From positions 3,596,001 through 3,660,000 of the forward strand of contig OZ245815.1 in assembly GCA_965228425.1 (NCBI GenBank): DNA of 64,000 bases. The letters are read 5' to 3'. Shown here piece by piece: positions 59,005 through 64,000 of the stretch. The position numbers and the translations under genes are program-made. Below the pieces are notes generated by a model, which was not told the origin of the DNA, searched no databases, and saw nothing but the letters and a program-made list of their open reading frames with translations. This DNA is from JAJFJD01 sp965228425. Lineage in GTDB: Bacteria; Pseudomonadota; Alphaproteobacteria; UBA8366. The first letter of the stretch is position 1. The number at the start of each line of letters is the position of its first letter.

Positions 59005-60429
59005 TTACGCCGCCCAGCTCAAGTCCGGCTGGGTGTCCTGCCAATCGGTCGCCTGTTCGAAGGCATAGCCGGCCCGGAGGATTACGTCTTCCGCGAACGG
59101 CTTGCCGTTGATCAGCAAGCCGATCGGCAGTCCCTTGGACGTGAACCCGCAAGGGACAGACAGGCCGCAGAGACCGAGGCGGTTGCCGACATTGGTGTTC
59201 GCCATGTATTGCGCCGCGTAATCCAGATAGACATCGAGCGATTCGTCGACCGTGGCTACCGGCAGCGCCGGGATGCGCGTCGTCGGCGACAGGATGACGT
59301 CAACGTCCCGCAGAGACTCCATTTGCGATGCCTGGAGCGCTTTCAGTTGCTGCAGCATCTTGATGTAGTCGGTCGCAAGATGATCGCGGTCGCCGACCAT
59401 GCGCGGTCCGACGATCGGGTCCATTTGATCGACGCTCGTCTTGATCCGCTCTTCGTGGATGACCGCCGCCTCAGCCCCGTTGACCACCGATGCCATCGCG
59501 GCGGCCGCCGTGGCCTCGGGATACGCTATGTTCTCCACCGTGGCGCCCAGGTCGCGGAATACGTCCACCGCCACGCCGACGGCCTTTTCGATCTCCGGGT
59601 CCAGATCGTCGAAGAAGACATCCTGCGGGATGCCGACCCGCAAGCCCTTCGCCCCTGCCTTCAAAGATCCGAGCACGTCCGTCGGTCGAATGCCGAAGGT
59701 GCCGTCGTCCCGCGCGTCCTCGCCCTGAAGGATTTGGTAGACGAGCGCGGCATCCTCGACGCTACGGGTCAACGGTCCCGCGGAATCGAGGGTCCAACTC
59801 AGCGGGAATATCCCGAATCGGCTGACCCTGCCGACCGTAGTCTTGAGGCCGACCGTACCGCACAGGCCCGCCGGCGCACGGACCGAGCCGCCGGTATCGC
59901 TGCCGAGCCCCATGGGCGCCATCCCGCTCGCCACGGCCACCGCGCTTCCGGCGCTGGACCCACCCGGCACGCAGTGCTCCTCGCTCCACGGATTGTGCGG
60001 CGTGCCCTGGATATGATTGATGCCGACGATGCCTTTGGCGAACTCGACCGTGATGGTCTTGCCGAGGACGATCATGCCCGCCGCCGCAAGCCGCCGCGTC
60101 ACTTCGCTCTCCTCGGTCTTCGCCGCCCCGTCCACCGTCCGGGACCCGGCCGTCGTCGGCAGCCCGACGATGTCATAGAGGTCCTTCACCGCATAGGGAA
60201 TGCCGTGCAGTGGCCCGAGGTCATGGCCGGACGTCATCAAACTCTCGGCGGCCTTTGCCTCCGCCACGGCGCGATCCGCCGTCACGAGATTGAAAGCGTT
60301 CAGCGGCCCGTTCAATGCCTCGATGCGCCCGATCAGATGCTCCGTCAGCCCGGTCGGTGTAACCGCGCCGGTCCGCAACATCGCGGCGAGGTCGGTGATG
60401 GATCGGTAGTGCAGTGGACGATCGGTCAT
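59005..60429 (-). CDS. Amidase (amidase signature family)
   Basis: A 474-residue amidase. The Ser-cisSer-Lys triad is in IPYAVKDLYDIVG (Lys near residue 80), PGGSSAGSAVAVASGMAPMG and GLGSDTGGSVRAPAGLCGTV. AGAGGAA precedes the ATG at 60429. It lies 37 bases after the enolase-superfamily gene, so both should be co-transcribed. It hydrolyses an amide or carbamoyl bond; the substrate is unknown. It may handle products of the linked racemase/cycloisomerase. Confidence 0.94.
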   Translation of the reverse strand: MTDRPLHYRSITDLAAMLRTGAVTPTGLTEHLIGRIEALNGPLNAFNLVTADRAVAEAKAAESLMTSGHDLGPLHGIPYAVKDLYDIVGLPTTAGSRTVDGAAKTEESEVTRRLAAAGMIVLGKTITVEFAKGIVGINHIQGTPHNPWSEEHCVPGGSSAGSAVAVASGMAPMGLGSDTGGSVRAPAGLCGTVGLKTTVGRVSRFGIFPLSWTLDSAGPLTRSVEDAALVYQILQGEDARDDGTFGIRPTDVLGSLKAGAKGLRVGIPQDVFFDDLDPEIEKAVGVAVDVFRDLGATVENIAYPEATAAAAMASVVNGAEAAVIHEERIKTSVDQMDPIVGPRMVGDRDHLATDYIKMLQQLKALQASQMESLRDVDVILSPTTRIPALPVATVDESLDVYLDYAAQYMANTNVGNRLGLCGLSVPCGFTSKGLPIGLLINGKPFAEDVILRAGYAFEQATDWQDTQPDLSWAA

Positions 60430-60466
60430 ACGCTTCCTCTACCCAGCAACGTCCAGATCGGCTCGG

Positions 60467-61585
60467 CTAGCTCTGATCCGACAGATTGTATTGCGCCAGC
60501 TTCGCGTCATCGAGATCGATGCCGAGGCCCGGCCCGGACGGAAGCGCGATGCGGCCCTTGCCAATGTCGAGCCGGGTCGTGGCCACGGTGTCGGTCACCT
60601 TGAGCGGACCGACGCATTCCAATCCCGGCAGGATATTGCGCGACGTGGCGCCCAGCATGATTTCCGCGATGGTGCTGAGGTCCAGCCCGAACCCGTGCCC
60701 CATCACGACCTGGAGCCCGGCCGCTTCCGCCGTTGAGATCATCCGCGAGGACGGCAGCAAGCCACCGGCTTGCGTAATGCCGAACTTCACGAAATCGGCG
60801 CAATCCGCCTTGATCACCCGGATCAGACTCGCGTAATCGCTGATCGCTTCGTCGGCCATGATGGCGATTCCGCCTTCGCGCCGGACCCGCGCCAGTCCTT
60901 CGAGGTCGTCCTTCGGCACCGGCTGTTCGAACAACTGCATGTCGCAGGATTTGACCGCTTCGCACAGCGCCAGCGCCTGCTCCACATTGCATTGCTGGTT
61001 GGCGTCCATGCGCAGCTTGACGTCCGAGCCGACGGCGTCCCGCACCGCCATCACCCGTGCGCTGTCTTTTTCAACGTGGTTGCCGACTTTGATTTTCATG
61101 GACTGGAACCCGGCGTCCTGCCAGCGCTTCGCTTCGGCGGCCGCTTCGTCGGGCGGCAACTCGCCGACCCAGGCATTGAACAACACCTCGTCGAGGACGG
61201 CCCCTCCTACGTAGTCGTGCAGCGCCATTCCCGACCGCCGGCAGACCAGTTCGATACACGCCATCTCCATCGCCGCCGCGGCAGAGGGCTGCGTCGGGAT
61301 CAACTTGGCGGCGATTTCAAACATCCGGTTAATGTTGACCGGATCTTCGCCAATCATCGCCGGACCGAGACGATCCCGGACGGCGGCGGCGAGTTCCTGC
61401 GCGGTGTTGGGCGACGTCGCCCTGCCGGAAGGATCGATGCTGCTAATGCCGATGCCGCCGTCGCTGTCCGTGATGCGCACCACCACGCATTTGGTGGCGT
61501 TCTTGGAGACGCCGCCGCTGGTGAACGTGCCGACCAGGGGCATGGCCACGCCGAAAACCTCGACCTTACTGATTGTTGCCGTCAT
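60467..61585 (-). CDS. Enolase superfamily enzyme (mandelate racemase / muconate lactonizing type)
   Basis: A 372-residue member of the MLE subgroup. The acid-base lysine pair is in SMKIKVGNHVEKD, metal ligands in KLRMDANQQCN, LFEQPVPKDDLEG and IMADEAISDY, and the second lysine in DFVKFGITQAGGL. AGG lies seven bases before ATG 61585; an ATG at 61597 is possible. It could cycloisomerise muconates, epimerise an amino-acid derivative or dehydrate an acid sugar. Linkage to amidases favours an N-acyl or amide substrate, which is inference. Confidence 0.92.
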   Translation of the reverse strand: MTATISKVEVFGVAMPLVGTFTSGGVSKNATKCVVVRITDSDGGIGISSIDPSGRATSPNTAQELAAAVRDRLGPAMIGEDPVNINRMFEIAAKLIPTQPSAAAAMEMACIELVCRRSGMALHDYVGGAVLDEVLFNAWVGELPPDEAAAEAKRWQDAGFQSMKIKVGNHVEKDSARVMAVRDAVGSDVKLRMDANQQCNVEQALALCEAVKSCDMQLFEQPVPKDDLEGLARVRREGGIAIMADEAISDYASLIRVIKADCADFVKFGITQAGGLLPSSRMISTAEAAGLQVVMGHGFGLDLSTIAEIMLGATSRNILPGLECVGPLKVTDTVATTRLDIGKGRIALPSGPGLGIDLDDAKLAQYNLSDQS

Positions 61586-61752
61586 TTGAGACCTCATCCG
61601 TCGTCTGGGGCGCGACGTTCGCTCGAATTGTTCTAAGATAGGCGGCGGTCGGCTCCTATCATGCCGGCCGCTACGCTCGTGTTACTCCGCGACCAATGTA
61701 GCATCTAACCGCCTAAGCCACCGAATATCCGTTTGACAGCGTGAAAGACCGG

Positions 61753-63051
61753 ATGCCGATGAAAACACCGCCGAATGAACTGTCGATCACCGCCGCGTCC
61801 GCGGCCATCGCCGCCGGAGATCTGACGCCCGAAGCGTTGATGGCAAGTTGCCTGGAACGGATCGCTGCGCGCGAACCCGCGGTCGAAGCCTTTGCGCATT
61901 ACGACGGCGATGCCGCGCTCGACGCCGCCCGGCAACTTCCGGAAACACATGGTTCCGGCCCGCTCTTCGGGATTCCGGTTGGGATCAAGGACATCATCGA
62001 TACCGCGGATATGCCAACCGAGTGCAATTCCCCCATATACAAGGGACATCGGCCGGCCCGGGATGCCGTCTGCGTGGCCCGATTGCGGCAAGCCGGTGCG
62101 ATCATTCTCGGCAAGACCGTGACCACCGAATTCGCCTCCACCTTCCCCGGCCCCACCCGGCATCCGCGCGACGACAGCCGGACGCCCGGCGGCTCGTCGA
62201 GCGGCTCCGCCGCCGCGGTCGGCGACTTCATGCTCCCGCTGGCGCTCGGCACCCAGACCGGCGGCTCGATGATCCGGCCGTCCGCGTTCAACGGCGTGGT
62301 CGGCTACAAACCGGCCTGGGGTCTGTTCGACACGACCGGCGTGAAACCGTTGGCGTTCGACTTGGATACCATCGGGTTCATGGTGCGCAGCCTCGACGAC
62401 GTGCCGGTCGTCTCCGGCGTGCTGGCCGACCGGGCTCCGTCGGTGCCGGCCTCCGTCGATACACCCAAGATCGCCTTTGTGCGCTCGGCCGACTGGGACA
62501 CGGCGGATCCTGAAACGCAAACCCTCCTGGAGGAAACAGCGGAGCGGTTGGCAAAGGCGGGTGCCGTCGTCCGCGATGTAACGCTTCCCGATCCCTTCGA
62601 CCGGGTCAGCCCGGGCCAGCGTATCGTCATGGCGCATCAGGCCGCGGAGGCCTTCGAGCATGAATGGACACACCATCGCGATGCCTTGAGCGAGAGTTTC
62701 CAGTCGCTGGTCCAAAAGGGACTCGACGTATCGGCGGCGGAGCGGGCGGAGGTCATGGCGACCCTCGAAGATTGCCGTGCGCAGCTTCCGGGCCTCTTCG
62801 ACGACGGCGAGGTCATCCTGACCCCGAGTGCGGTCGGCGAGGCGCCGCTCGGCCTTCACTCGACGGGGAACTCGGTGTTCAATCGGACATGGACCGCCTT
62901 GCACGTTCCCTGTCTGACGGTTCCGGTGACGGACGGGCCAAACGGCCTACCACTCGGCGTCCAGTTCGTCGATCCCCACAGCGACGAAGCCGCCCTTCTG
63001 GGCACGGCCCGGTGGGCCGCGCGGTCGCTCGACCTGCCGATCTTCGGTTAG
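61753..63051 (+). CDS. Amidase (amidase signature family)
   Basis: A 432-residue amidase, distinct from the one at 59005. The lysine lies in IPVGIKDIIDTADMPTECNS; the serines lie in TPGGSSSGSAAAVGDFMLPL and GTQTGGSMIRPSAFNGVVGY. Start codons in frame are GTG 61741, ATG 61753 and ATG 61759, with no decisive ribosome-binding site; 61753 is a compromise. It is divergent from the enolase-superfamily gene, with about 155 bases between. Together with the upstream hyu genes it suggests several amide-hydrolysing activities. Confidence 0.92.
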   Translation: MPMKTPPNELSITAASAAIAAGDLTPEALMASCLERIAAREPAVEAFAHYDGDAALDAARQLPETHGSGPLFGIPVGIKDIIDTADMPTECNSPIYKGHRPARDAVCVARLRQAGAIILGKTVTTEFASTFPGPTRHPRDDSRTPGGSSSGSAAAVGDFMLPLALGTQTGGSMIRPSAFNGVVGYKPAWGLFDTTGVKPLAFDLDTIGFMVRSLDDVPVVSGVLADRAPSVPASVDTPKIAFVRSADWDTADPETQTLLEETAERLAKAGAVVRDVTLPDPFDRVSPGQRIVMAHQAAEAFEHEWTHHRDALSESFQSLVQKGLDVSAAERAEVMATLEDCRAQLPGLFDDGEVILTPSAVGEAPLGLHSTGNSVFNRTWTALHVPCLTVPVTDGPNGLPLGVQFVDPHSDEAALLGTARWAARSLDLPIFG

Positions 63052-63125
63052 CCTCACCCTTTGACGGACTCCCGGTTACCCGCCTAGAGTGCGGACAGTG
63101 AACCCAACGGGATCAGGGGCTGATC

Positions 63126-64000
63126 GTGCCGGAAGACGCCAGCGTCAAATTTCTCGAAGCGGTCGGCAGTCGCGTGCAGGACACGCTCGACGCCTGCACG
63201 AAGTGCGGGAAATGCGTCGAGGCCTGCCCGATGGTCGGACCGGCGGGGTTGGACGCCGAGGATGCTCCGGAAATTGTGGGTGGCATGCTCGATTTGCTCG
63301 CCGGCGGTCCGGGCACGCCCGATGCGGAGCGTTTTGCCGAGGTCTGCACGAACAGCGGAAAGTGCATCCCGGCCTGCGACTACGGCGTCAATCCACGCTT
63401 TATGGTCAACATGGCGCGTGTTGCCGCGAAGGAACGGCTCGGCGAAGACACGGTCCGCCATGGCGCTAAGAAGTTTTTCAACAATATGAACCGCTCGACG
63501 CGGATGATCTCGCGGATGCTGCTTCCCCCCGACATCCACGCGCGTCTGAACCCGCCCCTGCAGCGCGAGGAAGACTACCCGGCCGAACAGCCCGATATCG
63601 TGTTCTATGCCGGATGCAATGTGATCAAGACGCCCCACATCGCCCTGCTGATCCTCGACGTCCTCGATACGCTCGGCGTCACCTACGAGGTGATGGGCGG
63701 CCCCCCCACCTGTTGCGGCATCCAGCACTTCAAGCAGGGCGATGCCAAGATCGCGGGCCGCATCGGCTTCAACACCATCGAACGTCTCGGGCGGCCGCGC
63801 GCCGAGCGGGTCATTTCCTGGTGCCCGAGCTGTCAGATTCAAATCGGCGAAGTGGCTTTGCCTGCCTACGAGGAAGCGCACGGCGCGATGCCGTTCGACC
63901 TGAACCCGATCACGGAGTTCTTCGACGAGAATCTGGATCAACTCCGGACGCATTTCGTGAACCCGGTTCCCAAGCGCGTCGCGCTGCAGGAACGCTCGGC
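63126..64000 (+). CDS. Fe-S / CCG-domain (HdrB/GlcF-like) oxidoreductase subunit, 3'-truncated by window
   Basis: At least 291 residues, still open at the window end. A [4Fe-4S] motif CTKCGKCVEACP lies near residue 24. A second half-ferredoxin CTNSGKCIPACDYGVNP has Ser where the second Cys should be. A CCG domain follows, with YAGCNVIKTPH, GGPPTCCGIQHF and WCPSCQIQIGE. This layout is that of GlcF, LutA, GlpC and heterodisulfide-reductase-like electron-transfer subunits. AGGGG precedes the GTG at 63126, about 75 bases after the amidase. Partner subunits would lie beyond the window. Confidence 0.88.
   Translation, partial: MPEDASVKFLEAVGSRVQDTLDACTKCGKCVEACPMVGPAGLDAEDAPEIVGGMLDLLAGGPGTPDAERFAEVCTNSGKCIPACDYGVNPRFMVNMARVAAKERLGEDTVRHGAKKFFNNMNRSTRMISRMLLPPDIHARLNPPLQREEDYPAEQPDIVFYAGCNVIKTPHIALLILDVLDTLGVTYEVMGGPPTCCGIQHFKQGDAKIAGRIGFNTIERLGRPRAERVISWCPSCQIQIGEVALPAYEEAHGAMPFDLNPITEFFDENLDQLRTHFVNPVPKRVALQERS

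Noticed and set aside
59209..60603. 464-codon plus-strand frame
   Set aside because: Antisense to a complete amidase; composition is typical of a shadow frame.
1..64000. CRISPR arrays, insertion sequences, prophage genes
   Set aside because: No regularly spaced repeats, transposase, integrase or phage structural protein seen on either strand.

Overview
The window is about 64 kb of a GC-rich bacterial chromosome. It most probably comes from an alphaproteobacterium of Rhodospirillales type. The evidence is the gene order rpmF-plsX-fabH-ihfA-merR and nrdR-ribD-ribE-ribB-ribH-nusB-thiL, a MucR/Ros zinc-finger regulator, a perfect CtrA-type box, a SAM-II-like leader before metY, a DUF6898 protein, a K+-independent membrane pyrophosphatase and a ribB gene with a degenerate second domain. 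No insertion sequence, prophage, CRISPR array or plasmid function is visible. Coding density is high and nearly all genes look intact.

Layout. 1-8.3 kb: a catabolic block on the minus strand (hyuA, hyuB, a cysteine-dioxygenase-like cupin, an exported nuclease-like protein, a MmgE/PrpD protein), then a GMC oxidoreductase on the plus strand. 8.4-10.7 kb: a soluble PAS histidine kinase and a single-domain receiver, with a CtrA box in front. 10.7-14.3 kb: zinc alcohol dehydrogenase, divergent Rieske ferredoxin and Rieske oxygenase, glutathione transferase. 14.5-17.2 kb: PPK2, a lower-GC stretch with a PaaK/CapK-like adenylating enzyme, and tRNA-Pro(GGG). 17.3-24.4 kb: MerR, IHF alpha, FabH, PlsX, L32, YceD, a cytochrome bc1 assembly chaperone, BamE and a chemoreceptor. 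24.7-35.6 kb: a long minus-strand series with hppA, a HAD phosphatase, fliL, thiL, nusB, the riboflavin genes, nrdR, glyA and rpiB. 36-39 kb: mucR, DUF6898, a DMT exporter, a glutamine amidotransferase and a MarR/LdtR-type regulator. 39.2-42.3 kb: a valine/isobutyrate degradation set. 42.4-44.7 kb: two methyltransferases and a thioesterase. 44.9-47.7 kb: a SAM-II-like switch, metY and hemB. 47.7-52.2 kb: a two-subunit Rieske dioxygenase with a VOC protein, an amidohydrolase and a flavin monooxygenase. 52.5-58 kb: AGE epimerase, pdxA-like, methyltransferase, arfB, rraA-like and a stand-alone PEP-synthase C-terminal barrel. 58.1-64 kb: aquaporin, two amidases around an enolase-superfamily enzyme, and a Fe-S/CCG protein cut by the window end.

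Reading of the whole. Conserved housekeeping operons (lipid and ribosome, riboflavin and one-carbon, haem) alternate with catabolic cassettes for lactams or amides, aromatic rings, branched-chain acids and sugar acids. This suits a metabolically versatile free-living heterotroph. The most interesting signals are the metY leader, where four mutually exclusive hairpins can be drawn from the aptamer to the ribosome-binding site, the isolated PEP-synthase C-terminal domain next to an RraA-type aldolase, and the mixed-strand aromatic oxidation block.
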